64,000 nucleotides of DNA from Carettochelys insculpta (lineage: Eukaryota > Chordata > Testudines > Carettochelyidae): contig NC_134152.1 in the NCBI RefSeq assembly GCF_033958435.1, positions 22,976,001 to 23,040,000 on the forward strand, written 5' to 3'. The notes beneath the pieces were generated by a model. That model saw nothing but the letters and a program-made list of their open reading frames with translations, was not told where the DNA came from and did not search any database. Positions 12,201 through 19,984 of this stretch are shown one piece after another. The stretch's first letter is position 1; each line of letters begins with the position of its first letter. Both the position numbers and the translations under genes were made by a program.

Positions 12201-15158
12201 AATTTCCAAAGTAATTATTCACCAGCTTTGTGCATCAGTTTGGTTTATATGATGTATATGGGTGAAATTTAACTGTCAGAAGAGACCCAACGTGAGATTT
12301 ATCCATCATTTAACTCCCACCTAAAATCTCAGTAGTGCTTAAGTGGGAATTAAGGGTTGTATGAGCCTGGTGAAGGCCCCTTTACTAGAGGAGAAGTTCA
12401 GAATAGAAATGTAAAAAAATTGCAAGTAAAAATCTTTGGCCTGATAGTATATTCTGAAATTGATGTTTTCCTTGAAATGCTGAATTCTGCATCCTTGTGC
12501 ATCCTAAACTCCTTCTAATGTCTTGGGTGTGAAACAAAGGCAGAATCCAGCCTATAATGACTTATCACTATGTTTTCCCAAAGTCTTGTAGTCCTACTGG
12601 ACATACATCAAATCATACAAACCCTTTATTCTTACAAGTGGCTCAAACATTACGGTACAAAACTATCACCAAATCCAAACCATCTTACTGAAGCAAGTGG
12701 CACTACCGACTTCAATTCTTTGCCTATGATTCTTTAGTCATTTAAATTTTCTTTACTGTTACATTCATGAACAGTTATACTAAAATTACAGTGTCTTAGT
12801 GGTTTACTATTGTTATCTAAAGTAATAACTCTGTTTCACAGCCACAACAATGGAATATCTGCATTTGGCATTGAAACCACTTATTGAATTTACACCTTTG
12901 CTGACCAGAAATGAGGTAAAATATGCAGGATTTTAAAGTTTCTAGTTAAAATGTGCCGGAAGTGTGCCATATTGATATTGGGGCACAATGTTACAGTGTG
13001 AGCTCAGAAAGAATTCACACAAGTCAAAGAATAAAACTCCCAATCTGTACTCTGCTTTTAAACTGCAGTTTTCATTACAAATATAAATGCCAGATACAAT
13101 TTGGGCCATATGGTATATTTGTAGGGCAACCATCTCTCCCTGTCCCAAATACGGGACAGGGAGATATAGGGCCGCTCCTCCAAGCCCCGGGGATCTGGGA
13201 AGAAGGTGGCAGCTGCCCACCCTCCCCAAGCCTTGGCAGCCCCCAGCATTTGCAGGAGCCCCAAAGAAGCATCAGGGACTGGGCAGCTGTGACACTTCCC
13301 CCCACCTTCCCCAAGTCCCAAGGAAGCAGCAGGGACAGGGCAGCCATGGCTCTTGCCCCCTGCCTCCCCGAGCCCCAAGGAAGCGGCTGGAATGGGGCAG
13401 CCTCCCATGCCCCCCCCCGCTTCCCCGAGCCATGGGGAAGAAGAGAGTAGGCTAACCTGTGGGCTCCCTGCTCTCCAGCCAGCAGCTGTGCCTGCGCAGC
13501 TGCTGGCGGAAAATACAGCACAATTAGTCCCTTTTCTAAAATAAGCAGGGACGCCTTTTTGGCATCCCAAATATGGGACCATCCCACCCAAAACAGGTCA
13601 GATGGTCACCCGAGATATTTGGTACTAGAAACAATTGATATTTTTTAAAAAATTCTGAAGCCTAAATAATTTCTGTCCATTTAAACACACTTGGCCTTTA
13701 TGTTGTTATTTAATAATTTCCAAGACAATGTAATGATTTTAGGTTATTCATAGAAAATACAAGTAACTAAGAAGCAATTGTTTAGTCTGTAGCCATAATC
13801 AAACATAGCTAAATAATATGCAACAAAAAAGAAACAAATCTCACTAATCTCTTGGTAAATGGCAAGTAATTATTTCATTTTGTGTCAGTAGCTAAAAATT
13901 GCTATAGGGCAGATCATCTTCCCTATTTCTGTAAGTGGAAGGTCTTCTGATGTGACTTTGGGAGATGGACTGTGCCAAGCAGCACCTCCACCCATGCCAT
14001 CAATTACCTTCCAGTCCATCTACTCAATGGATTAACTGCAAGGTGAATGCTGCATGTTTTGAACCTGGTGCCCAGACCATAAGTGGGCAGAGCGACTTGC
14101 TATAGAATTCTTCCCTTCAGAGGCAAGAGTGCTGCATTGGGGCAGCCCAAGCCTGCCATAATTCTGCTTCCACTCAAGGTTTTTCAGCTTCTGCCTCACT
14201 CTATCTCTTCAAAATGAGGGAGTGATGCAGTACAAGGCAGGATGGTTCAGTGGTTGGAGCACTTGCTGTGCCTTGGGAGATACATGTTCTGCCACGGATT
14301 TCCTGTGTGACTTTGGGCAAGCCAATGTAGGGTCAGATTTTTAAGGTATTTAGGCACCTAAAGCTGCAGCTAGGCATCTCCTGGGATTTTCAAAAGCATC
14401 CAAGTGCCAAGTCAATTCTGAAAATCTCTGCAGCTTTAGGTATCTAAATACCTTTAAAAATCTGGGCATTAGTCTCTCAGTTCCTCGTACTCACACCCCT
14501 CAGGTGTTGTGAAGATTAATATTGTATAGATTGGAGGCACTCAAGATGTTAAGGGGCCATCGAAGTACAATACATAGATGGATGGAAATAAGGTGTCAGG
14601 CCAACAGAATAGCAGCTCCAGCACGAGATGCTGCTGGAGGGAGTCTGAGCATGCTTTGTAGATGTGCACAAGGCTGGAAGTCAGCAGCCTTTTCCTACTA
14701 TGTAGACTCCCAAGACCCTCCATTTCTGGGGATAATTTTAAGGAGAATGTGAAGTATGTCCATGGGAGTTACAATGTGCCCCAAAGTTATTTTTAATATG
14801 AGAATCTGCTGTTCTTGCCTATTCTATTGTACTGCTATTCATATCACAGAGTTTTTTGCTCCTGGCTCAGTATGCATTCAGCTTTGTTGCTTCTTTTGCC
14901 TGGTAGGTGCAGAACATTGCCGTGACACACACGTTCCGAATAGACAAGGCACGTAACCAGCTCGGTTATTATCCAAAGAAGTTCACATTTGCTGATTCTG
15001 TGGATCATTTTATTAAAACAAGACGAGAAAACCGGAATCACCATGTCTTCCTTAAAGTCATACTTTCCTTAATCGGCAGCTTTCTAAGTTTGATCTTTCT
15101 TTCTTTTAAATTGCAAGACTTTTCAATTATGCACTTTTTCAAAGAAAACCAACATTAA
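1558..15158 (+). CDS. SDR42E2: Short-chain dehydrogenase/reductase family 42E member 2 (3' part)
   Basis: Six exons join in frame: 1558-1640, 7188-7325, 10004-10069, 11138-11201, 12842-12915 and 14907-15158. Together they encode about 224 C-terminal residues ending at TAA. The product resembles the extended 3-beta-HSD/SDR42E type of NAD(P)-dependent oxidoreductase. Diagnostic stretches are [17 protein letters not shown] (the conserved post-active-site segment), [15 protein letters not shown] and [10 protein letters not shown]. The last exon has a hydrophobic helix ([17 protein letters not shown]) suggesting a membrane anchor. The Rossmann fold and YxxxK site are not in the window. All junction phases agree and no frameshift is seen. 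Naming as E2 rather than E1 rests on synteny with EEF2K and on the multi-exon structure. The physiological substrate is not evident from sequence. Confidence 0.9.
2980..3600. repeat. Pyrimidine-rich low-complexity tract
   Basis: The + strand is overwhelmingly C and T, with many CCTTCC, CTCTTCC and TTCTCC words and a pure (CT)n run at 3214-3250. Several overlapping open frames rich in Ser, Pro, Leu and Phe arise from this composition and are not genes. Similar composition resumes at 4140-4720 beyond the MITE. Confidence 0.8.
3214..3250. repeat. (CT)n microsatellite
   Basis: Uninterrupted CT dinucleotide run of about 18 units. Confidence 0.95.
3760..4117. mobile_element. MITE containing a CR1 insertion
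   Basis: The left end GGCTATGTCTACATG and right end GTGTAGATGTAGCC are inverted repeats of the GGCTAYGTCTACAC family. Internal motifs such as TTTGAAATAA and TATTTCAAAATA are inverted around the centre. A CR1 3' tail (3799-3895) interrupts the left half, so the MITE was inserted first. Confidence 0.7.
3799..3895 (+). mobile_element. CR1 LINE 3' end
   Basis: Contains GGACTAGATGACCTCCTGAG, then TCTTCCAGCCC and a terminal GATTCTAT, the classic end of CR1 retrotransposons. The copy is 5' truncated as usual. ATAC occurs on both sides and may be a short target duplication. Confidence 0.85.
4140..4720. repeat. Pyrimidine-rich low-complexity tract, second half
   Basis: Same C/T-dominated composition and phrase-like repeats (CCCTCAC, TTCCCCC, CTCCT) as 2980-3600. 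The two halves look like one domain split by the MITE. Confidence 0.7.
4728..5087. mobile_element. Non-autonomous element, GACCATCYGTC termini
   Basis: Starts with a GGATGACCATCCGTC-type end followed by GGGATAGTCCCATACTTGGG, and ends with TTTGGGACAGGGAGATATGG followed by TCGTCC. The same two ends occur in the reverse order at 13122-13611, so the two copies are in opposite orientation. The GC-rich interior gives long meaningless ORFs. Superfamily not assigned. Confidence 0.65.
5526..5849. mobile_element. TA-flanked inverted-repeat element, copy 1
   Basis: The left end ACAGGTTGAACCTCTCTCG is mirrored by the right end AGAGAGGTTCAGCCTGT, and the element is flanked by TA on both sides, as in Tc1/mariner/pogo-type non-autonomous elements. 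About 320 bases with no coding potential. Copies 2 and 3 are at 49399 and 58351. Confidence 0.75.
6276..6678 (+). mobile_element. CR1 LINE 3' part, interrupted by a MITE
   Basis: 6276-6390 resembles the CR1 stretch reading CCAGCTGGAGTACCATGTCC, then GAAAGATTTGGACAAATTGG. 6559-6678 resumes with the CR1 tail and ends TTCTGTGATTCTAT. The gap is an inserted MITE (6391-6558), so the CR1 is older. Confidence 0.75.
6391..6558. mobile_element. Short MITE inside CR1
   Basis: The left end ATGGCTACACATGAG pairs with the right end CTAGTGTAGACAAGCCC. CACTTCGAAG and ACTTTGAAGT motifs and a palindromic GTGCTGCATATGCAGCGCAGC core lie inside. About 168 bases. Confidence 0.6.
7188..7325 (+). CDS. SDR42E2: SDR42E2 exon B
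   Basis: 138 bases, phase 0 at both ends. Acceptor TTTTTTCAG, donor GTGAGT. Encodes 46 residues starting [18 protein letters not shown] and containing [15 protein letters not shown], which aligns with the SDR42E substrate-domain segment. Confidence 0.93.
8411..8661 (+). mobile_element. CR1 LINE 3' end
   Basis: Contains GCTAGATAAATTCATGGA, GGGATGACC-like text, the phrase ACTGGGCTAGATGGACCTTT, then GACCCAGTATGGCCATTGTT and a terminal ATGTTCC. This is a common sauropsid CR1 3' UTR subfamily, 5' truncated. Confidence 0.85.
9100..9880 (+). pseudogene. Decayed hAT transposase, C-terminal end
   Basis: Around 9394-9453 the reading [15 protein letters not shown] resembles the hAT C-terminal dimerisation domain (consensus LA.KYL..PATS...ER.FS). 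It is followed at 9454 by TAA, then by sequence in the wrong frame that ends in a CLSNWLNE-like segment near 9510-9540. The 3' flank (TGAGCACTGTACACTTTGTA near 9740) is a repeat tail I recognise as high copy. It is broken by stop and frameshift and is not functional. The left boundary is approximate. Confidence 0.6.
10004..10069 (+). CDS. SDR42E2: SDR42E2 exon C
   Basis: 66 bases, phase 0 to phase 0. Acceptor TTTTTAACAG, donor GTACGT. Encodes [18 protein letters not shown] and then ITPL, the conserved SGxxYFIxDG segment of SDR42E proteins. Confidence 0.93.
10355..10683. mobile_element. hAT-type non-autonomous element
   Basis: The left end CAGGAGTGGTTAATAAGC and right end GATTGCCCACCTCTG are imperfect inverted repeats of the CAGGGGTGGGCAA kind. 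Flanks GATTAGTG (10347-10354) and AATTAGTC (10684-10691) match at 6 of 8 positions, as expected for an old 8-base hAT target duplication. Confidence 0.65.
11138..11201 (+). CDS. SDR42E2: SDR42E2 exon D
   Basis: 64 bases. Acceptor CCCTTTCAG, non-optimal donor GTCAAA. Encodes [20 protein letters not shown] and A, then leaves one base (G) that completes an Ala codon with CC of the next exon. It has no ATG-initiated ORF of its own; I identified it from the gap between exons C and E and from family similarity (EGLGY.FPSTRLP-like region). Confidence 0.85.
12842..12915 (+). CDS. SDR42E2: SDR42E2 exon E
   Basis: 74 bases. Acceptor TTTCACAG, donor GTAAAA. The first two bases finish the split Ala codon, then it reads [18 protein letters not shown] and LLTRNE. 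It matches the family LxxxxxPFLTRxE segment. Confidence 0.92.
13122..13611. mobile_element. Non-autonomous element, second copy in inverse orientation
   Basis: Begins TAGGGCAACCATCTCTCCC followed by TGTCCCAAATACGGGACAGG and ends with AAATATGGGACCATCCCACC, then GTCAGATGGTCACCC. These are the ends of the 4728-5087 element, exchanged. The GC-rich interior (several AAGGAAGC repeats, about 13260-13440) yields antisense ORFs up to 177 codons that are compositional. Confidence 0.65.
14236..14530 (+). mobile_element. MIR-like SINE split by a palindromic repeat
   Basis: GTTCAGTGGTTGGAGCAC, then TGTGTGACTTTGGGCAAGCC, and after the interruption TCTCTCAGTTCCTC and GTTGTGAAGATTAAT give the order of a MIR/CORE-SINE. 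A separate element (14332-14466) interrupts it. Confidence 0.6.
14332..14466. repeat. Palindromic repeat inserted in MIR-like SINE
   Basis: The left arm CAGATTTTTAAGGTATTTAG and right arm CTAAATACCTTTAAAAATCT are near-perfect inverted copies; AGCTGCAG also recurs inverted inside. About 135 bases, non-coding. Confidence 0.7.
14907..15158 (+). CDS. SDR42E2: SDR42E2 terminal coding exon
   Basis: Acceptor CTGGTAG, phase 0. Encodes 83 residues: [20 protein letters not shown], then [15 protein letters not shown], a basic stretch RRENRNHH, a hydrophobic helix [17 protein letters not shown] and a short polar tail, then TAA. It matches the family VTHxFxxxKAxxxLGY motif. The helix suggests tail anchoring in a membrane. 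Confidence 0.94.
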   Translation: MQNIAVTHTFRIDKARNQLGYYPKKFTFADSVDHFIKTRRENRNHHVFLKVILSLIGSFLSLIFLSFKLQDFSIMHFFKENQH

Positions 15159-15177
15159 CTTATGTTTCCTGAGCATT

Positions 15178-15183
15178 AATAAA
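15178..15183 (+). terminator. SDR42E2 polyadenylation signal
   Basis: AATAAA 20 bases after the stop codon. If used, the 3' UTR is extremely short (about 35-45 bases). A second AATAAA occurs at 15713-15718, so a longer UTR is possible. Confidence 0.6.
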
Positions 15184-16798
15184 CTGGTTTATAATCAGTC
15201 ATAGAATAGTCTTCAGCTCATGTGGACTGCATCACTCTGCACCAGTTATTAGCTCTCATGTAACAAGCACTTATTTTTAGGCTTAAACTAAAAACCACAC
15301 ACACACACATCAGTAAACCTTGTTCAAAGACTAACTAAAATAAAATATAGGAAGGTCAAAAGGCCAAAGATGATCACCAATGACAAATGCAGGAATTAGA
15401 GCTATTGGATCTATTGTTTCACACCAAAAGGGCTTCTTTCCAAAGGGCTTGTTGAAGTTGATGACGAACTGGAAGAGAAGGAGCGACAGTAAATCTGCAA
15501 TACTGCAGCAACAAAGACTTGCAGCTAGAATAAGAAGAAATAATAGTCAAGACCAATTGCCAATGCATGTTATTGTGAGGAATACAGAGAAGCTAAAAAG
15601 AGGCACAAGGAAAGTGAAGAATAGATTCATGTAAACAATACACAATGCACATAAGCATACAATGTACTTTCTTTTGTGAATTAACTGTATTGTGACACTG
15701 CATAAGAGGTGAAATAAAAGTGTACTTGAAATTCAGTGTGTATTAGGGCTCTCACATAAAGTGACCTTTATTACCACTCATTCATTATGTCTCACAATAC
15801 CAGCTATGAAGTTTAGTAGCAATTCAAAGTGGTCACTGGCCTCTAACTGTCCTCCATCAACTTCTGAGAACCTGCGGAAGCAGCGTTCAACTGTTGTTTA
15901 ACTATGGACAGAACAAAGTGCAAGTATTTAATTCCATGAGCCAACAGTAAAACCCCTGTATATGTTAATTATACTGAGTACTAGGCGACTTACCTGGCAT
16001 AGCCTGGTGGGGGGTGCAGGAGTCAGGGCAGGGACTTGAGATTGTGGGGGTAAAGGTGGGGTGAGGAGGGGCTCAGGACAAGGGGTGGGAGTGCAGGAGT
16101 CAGGGTGAGGGTGCAGGAATAAAGTCAGTGAAGTAGCAGTAGGGGGAGCTCAGGATCAGGGCAGGAGATGGGGTGGCTGCTGGCTTCTCCCCAGGGCAGC
16201 CTAGGATGGCAGGAACCACACTCTGTCCTCTGACTTCTCCCTGAGCTGGCCAGGAGGAAGGATGGGGGACGCACACCCCGCCTGATGGTTTGTCCCTACA
16301 GCAGGGGGAGAGCTGTGCACCCTGTCCACCAACTTGTCCCAGGGAAGCTGGGCTAGGGAGGCCCAGGGCTGGGGACTGTGTAGGCCAGCTCCACAGCACT
16401 CCTCAGTCTGGTCCTCACACTCAGTCCTGTAACAAAAGTGAGTGCCTGCCTCCAGCTCCTAGGCCACATGTCACCCGCAACTCTGTAGCCTCTCGTGCCA
16501 GCCTTCACCTTTGCTGGCTGCAAACCTCACTTCATTCTATATATGGCCCTTCCAGGCACGCTGTGAAGAGCTGCATTTGCTTACCTGCTCAAGAACTTTA
16601 CTCTGAATTGGTGACCGGACCAAGTGAATAGCTGCAAAGCAATCCCATTTTTGTCCCCATCGCCATGTATTTCTTTCTGATCGAGAATGCCTCCACCAAA
16701 GATTGTGGGAGGCACAGGGTATCTCAGTCAGTTTCAAACTCAAGCCCTCAAGTCTCCTCAGGAGGTGCCCTTTGATGGAAATGTTTAAGAACTCAGAA

Positions 16799-16982
16799 AC
16801 AAGAAGAAGTCCTGTAGCACCTTATAGACTAACAGATAGTTTGTAGCATAAGCTTTTGTGGGCAAAGACCTGCTTCAACAGATGCCCACGAAAGCTTATG
16901 CTCCAAAATATCTTTTAGTCTATAAGGTGCCACAGGACTTCTTGTTTTTGAAGATACAGACTAACTCTGGTACCTCTCTGAT
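16799..16982. mobile_element. Palindromic MITE, AAGAAGTCCTGTGGCACC family
   Basis: AGAAGTCCTGTAGCACCTTA on the left is mirrored by TAAGGTGCCACAGGACTTCT on the right, with AGCATAAGCTTTTGTGGGCA and GCCCACGAAAGCTTATGCTC as inner arms. It ends in the TIR-like CAGACTAACTCTGG. Further copies at 19561, 21081, 23581 and 49990. Confidence 0.8.
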
Positions 16983-17358
16983 GCTTAGAGCTATTCAATG
17001 GGCCCTGTGACTATCATGCCATCAATCAAAACTTAGTCCTTGACAATTCTCACAGACATCACCACAGTTGTGTGTTCTCTGAAAAAAACCAGGAGGTGCA
17101 CAAGGGTCACAACTGTGGCAAAATGCTGTTCTTCTTTGGCATCTGCATTCAAGGAAACATTTCCCTGAAGGCTTTCCATCTGCTGGGAGTGAGGCACACA
17201 CTCTCAGCAGGGTTTCCACAAACCATCAAGTGTGATCAGTCAGGACAGACATGCTCCATACAATTTAATTTTTGACCTCTGCAGGTATCCAGTAATCCAG
17301 ATTTATGCAGAACTAGTCTCAACAACAAACACCAGAAATTTTGGTTCAGGGTGAGTCA

Positions 17359-17728
17359 GGCTATGTCTACACAGCAAATTTATTTCAGAATACCTTTGTG
17401 AGCATCTGCATTATGTGCACGCTATTCTGAAATAAATTCAAAACAGCAGTGCGTTATTTCGAATTCCATAAACTTGCTGCAGTTAGGAAAAATGCCTATT
17501 TCAAAAAGGCATTTTGAAATAGGCGCTGGTAAGACAAGAAATAGCAGTGTTTTGAAATTAGCCATAATCATGTCCAGTGGTACTAGGCTGAAATAAGCAC
17601 AGTGAGTCTGGACATGCTATCTTCTAATGCATTCGTGTGTGTAGCTGTGTTATTTCAAAATAAGCTATTTCAGAATAGCTATTCTGAAATGGATTATTTT
17701 GCAATAATGCTGCTATGCAGAGGTAGCC
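17359..17728. mobile_element. MITE with 3-base target duplication
   Basis: The left end GGCTATGTCTACACAGC and right end GCTATGCAGAGGTAGCC are inverted; both sides are flanked by TCA (17356-17358 and 17729-17731). The interior is full of TATTTCAAAATA and TTCGAAAT type motifs. The 3-base duplication suggests the PIF/Harbinger superfamily. Confidence 0.75.
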
Positions 17729-17886
17729 TCACCCATGACTTTGTTTTTCCTTGGTCCAGTCACCTTTTTTATGCATTTCTTGCAGTTCCCCTCAGCCCCA
17801 GAGTGATCTGGAATTGTGGCAAGACAACGGGGCCATGAGCTTCATTGTTGCACTATCTGTCCCCTTCTCCATAGCCAATAACTCTA

Positions 17887-18165
17887 GTACTAGTTTCAGA
17901 GAGACAGGCAGTTTAGGCTGTATCTTCACAAAGCAAAGCAAGCAGCCCTTAAAGACTAACAATATTATTTATTAGATAATGAGCTTTCGTGGGAAAGACC
18001 CACTTCTTTAGATTCTGGAGCAGTACTGACAGAAGTTTTTCCCTCTCAGTTCTGCTTCAGAATCTGAAGAACTGGTCCTTCCTACAAAAGCTCATCACCT
18101 AAAACAGTAAGTAATAATGTTAGACTGTGAGGTGCTACAGGACTGCTTGCTTTGTTTTACTAGTT
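17887..18165. mobile_element. MITE, AGACTAACAAWATTATTTATTAG family
   Basis: Contains AAGACTAACAATATTATTTA, GAGCTTTCGTGGGAAAGACC and, inverted on the right, AAAAGCTCATCACCTAAAAC and GTTAGACTGTGAGGTGCTAC. ACTAGTTTCA occurs at both borders (17889 and 18168 regions). A second partial copy is at 25938. Confidence 0.65.
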
Positions 18166-18428
18166 TCAACCAATAGGAGTTCTCCACCAGAACCTTATAT
18201 GCACCGAGGTGGAAGAGGCTTCTATGGGGAAAGAGACAAACACACAAATATTAAGAAATACAGAGGCAGACACAAAGCAGCACAAAGTCAAACCCCACTT
18301 CTTTCTCAAGTGCCCTGGGCACGCTGCTAGGGATGATGCTGCTGGGTCAGGCACGACAATGGTGCTCTTCGTTAGAAACAAACCTAAAGCACTGGTAAGA
18401 GAGACAATTTTACCCAAACCCGGAAAAT

Positions 18429-18432
18429 AAAA
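18429..18432 (-). terminator. Pol III terminator of tRNA-Leu
   Basis: On the - strand the 3' flank of the tRNA has TTTT about 7-10 bases downstream, the usual minimal Pol III stop. Confidence 0.6.
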
Positions 18433-18438
18433 GTTTCT

Positions 18439-18520
18439 TGGCAGCGGTGGGATTCGAACCCACGCCATCGAAATGACTGGAGCCTAAATCCAGCGCCTTA
18501 GACCACTCGGCCACGCTACC
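18439..18520 (-). tRNA. tRNA-Leu (anticodon UAG)
   Basis: Read on the - strand this 82-base gene folds as a complete class II tRNA. The acceptor stem GGTAGCG pairs with CGCTGCC (one G-U), discriminator A. D arm and A box TGGCCGAGTGG. Anticodon stem CTGGA/TCCAG with loop TTTAGGC, giving anticodon TAG at 18484-18486. Variable arm with TTCG loop, and T arm/B box GGTTCGAATCC. No intron and, as usual in eukaryotes, no encoded CCA. A run of T follows within about 15 bases on the - strand for RNA polymerase III termination. It decodes CUA and looks functional. Confidence 0.97.
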
Positions 18521-18599
18521 ACCTGATTGCAAGGGTGACCTTGAGGGCTATACAAAGAAGATAGGCGGTGACTCCCTGCTCTCCCACCCCACCCCCTTA

Positions 18600-19420
18600 G
18601 TTTTGCGGAAGCCGGCAGCCATCCGGCGGAGGGTTTGCGCTCCACTTAGAGAACAGACCCACGCGCAGCGAGCGGGTTGTGCCGCGCGAAGGGAGCTCGC
18701 GAGGGGAGGCTGGTTAGGAAAGCGGGGGAAAGGACGGAAGGGCTCACGCCCCGCAGTGGCGTGCACGGCACTGGACGAACCCCCTCGGGCGTCTATGGGG
18801 CAGCGGCCGCACATCCCAGCCCGGCCGAGCGCCCGCGCTCAGGCTGCAGCCCGGTACCAGCCTGCAACGCAGCCTATGGGCAGCAGGGGGCGCTGCTACG
18901 GCGCGCTCCAGGCGCAGCCGGACTGACGCCGCCCTGCCGGGGCGCACGTGGCCCTGTCCCAGTAAGCGCCTTTCGCAGGCCGGGCTCTGCAACGTGTCAG
19001 CCTGATCCCGGTCCCACGCCCCAGCCAGCGGCTCTCCCCAGCCGGAGGGGGCACAGCCCCAGCCAAGCCGGGACCTGTGCGTGCCCTGCCGTCCTCAGGC
19101 GCCTGAGTTACAGCCTCCCCCCCGGCTCAGGTCTGATCAGAGCAAAGCAGGAGCCAGGCCCTGCGCCCGGCGCGGAAACGGCATCTAAGTGCTCCTTGGA
19201 AAGCTGCTGTCCCCGCCCGAGGGGGGCGCTGCCTGCAGCCCGCGGGCCTTCCCCCGGATTGACAGCTACGGCTCTGCTGCCCCGCCAGGGCCAGCTCTTC
19301 CCTCGGCTTTGAGCAGCGTCTCCGTGGGCCGCCGCAGGAGCTACGCGGGTGGTGCAGTTTGTTCCCCGTCCACTAGCACGTGGCGTCGGCCCAGGACTAA
19401 GAAACCGGCTTTGATCGTCT
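18600..19420. promoter_or_regulatory. Orphan CpG-rich block beside the tRNA gene
   Basis: Dense CG dinucleotides and high GC for about 800 bases, contrasting with the AT-rich surroundings. No recognised exon. The 211-codon frame at 18677-19312 is a product of high GC and has no familiar motif. It could be a CpG island for an unannotated transcript, an alternative EEF2K promoter, or open chromatin linked to the tRNA gene. Confidence 0.6.
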
Positions 19421-19560
19421 GACTTCTGCCACTGAACTCAGAATTAACGGAGGGTTGTTTTTTTTTCTGTGTCACACATTGGAAGGACGTTTCCCATTGG
19501 CTAATTCTCAGCCAGAGGTGATTAATCAGACAATTAAGCAAAGGAAATTGTCTATTCATA

Positions 19561-19734
19561 ACAACAACAAGAAGTCCTGTGGCACCTTATAGACTAACAG
19601 ATATTTTGGAGCATGTGCTTTCCTGGACAAAGGTCACCTCAGGTCTTTTCCCACAAAAGTTTATACTCCAAAATATCTGCCACCGGACTTCTTGTTGTTG
19701 CAGATACAGACTAACAGGGCTACCCCCTGATACT
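19561..19734. mobile_element. Palindromic MITE, AAGAAGTCCTGTGGCACC family
   Basis: Starts ACAACAAGAAGTCCTGTGGC, includes AACAGATATTTTGGAGCA, and ends CAGACTAACAGGGCTACCCC. The right arm is partly deleted (GATATCTGCC joined to ACCGGACTTC-type text). Confidence 0.75.
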
Positions 19735-19984
19735 TGTCTGTAAGGAAAGCGGTTGCTCAGCCTTAAAATGGCCTTGTCAGCAGCTGCCTGTTCCCTCTTT
19801 ACTGCGGCTTCCAAAAGTGATCTCTGTCCTTACCCAGGGCTTCGCTGAACTGAAGCAAAACCTGAGGCTGTTGTGTGCTGGGAGATCAGAAATGGTGCTC
19901 TTTTTCTGGCTCCCTCACAGCTTCAAAACCCAAGTGTGTCCCTCTGAACAAATAGACGCCTTTTAAAATACATTTGTATTGTCA

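Larger units (their letters stand above)
12916..14906 (+). other. SDR42E2 last intron
   Basis: Holds the 13122-13611 element and a MIR-like SINE split by a palindromic repeat (14236-14530). The remainder is AT-rich with no recognised feature. Confidence 0.7.
15184..18438. other. Intergenic region downstream of SDR42E2
   Basis: Contains three inverted-repeat elements (16799, 17359, 17887), an (AC)n run near 15297-15310 and G-rich text at 16000-16200. An 84-codon ORF at 15380-15634 has Lys/Arg-rich text but matches nothing I recognise. Confidence 0.65.

Noticed and set aside
13058..13591. 177- and 170-codon antisense frames
   Set aside because: They read through the GC-rich body of an inverted-end repeat; the same element type at 4728 gives other unrelated frames.
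15380..15634. 84-codon frame downstream of SDR42E2
   Set aside because: No recognisable motif or splice evidence; could be an unidentified repeat relic. Not called as a gene.
18677..19312. 211-codon open frame in the CpG-rich block
   Set aside because: High GC removes stop codons in all frames, the protein text is Ala/Pro/Arg/Gly-rich with no motif, and overlapping frames on both strands are equally open.
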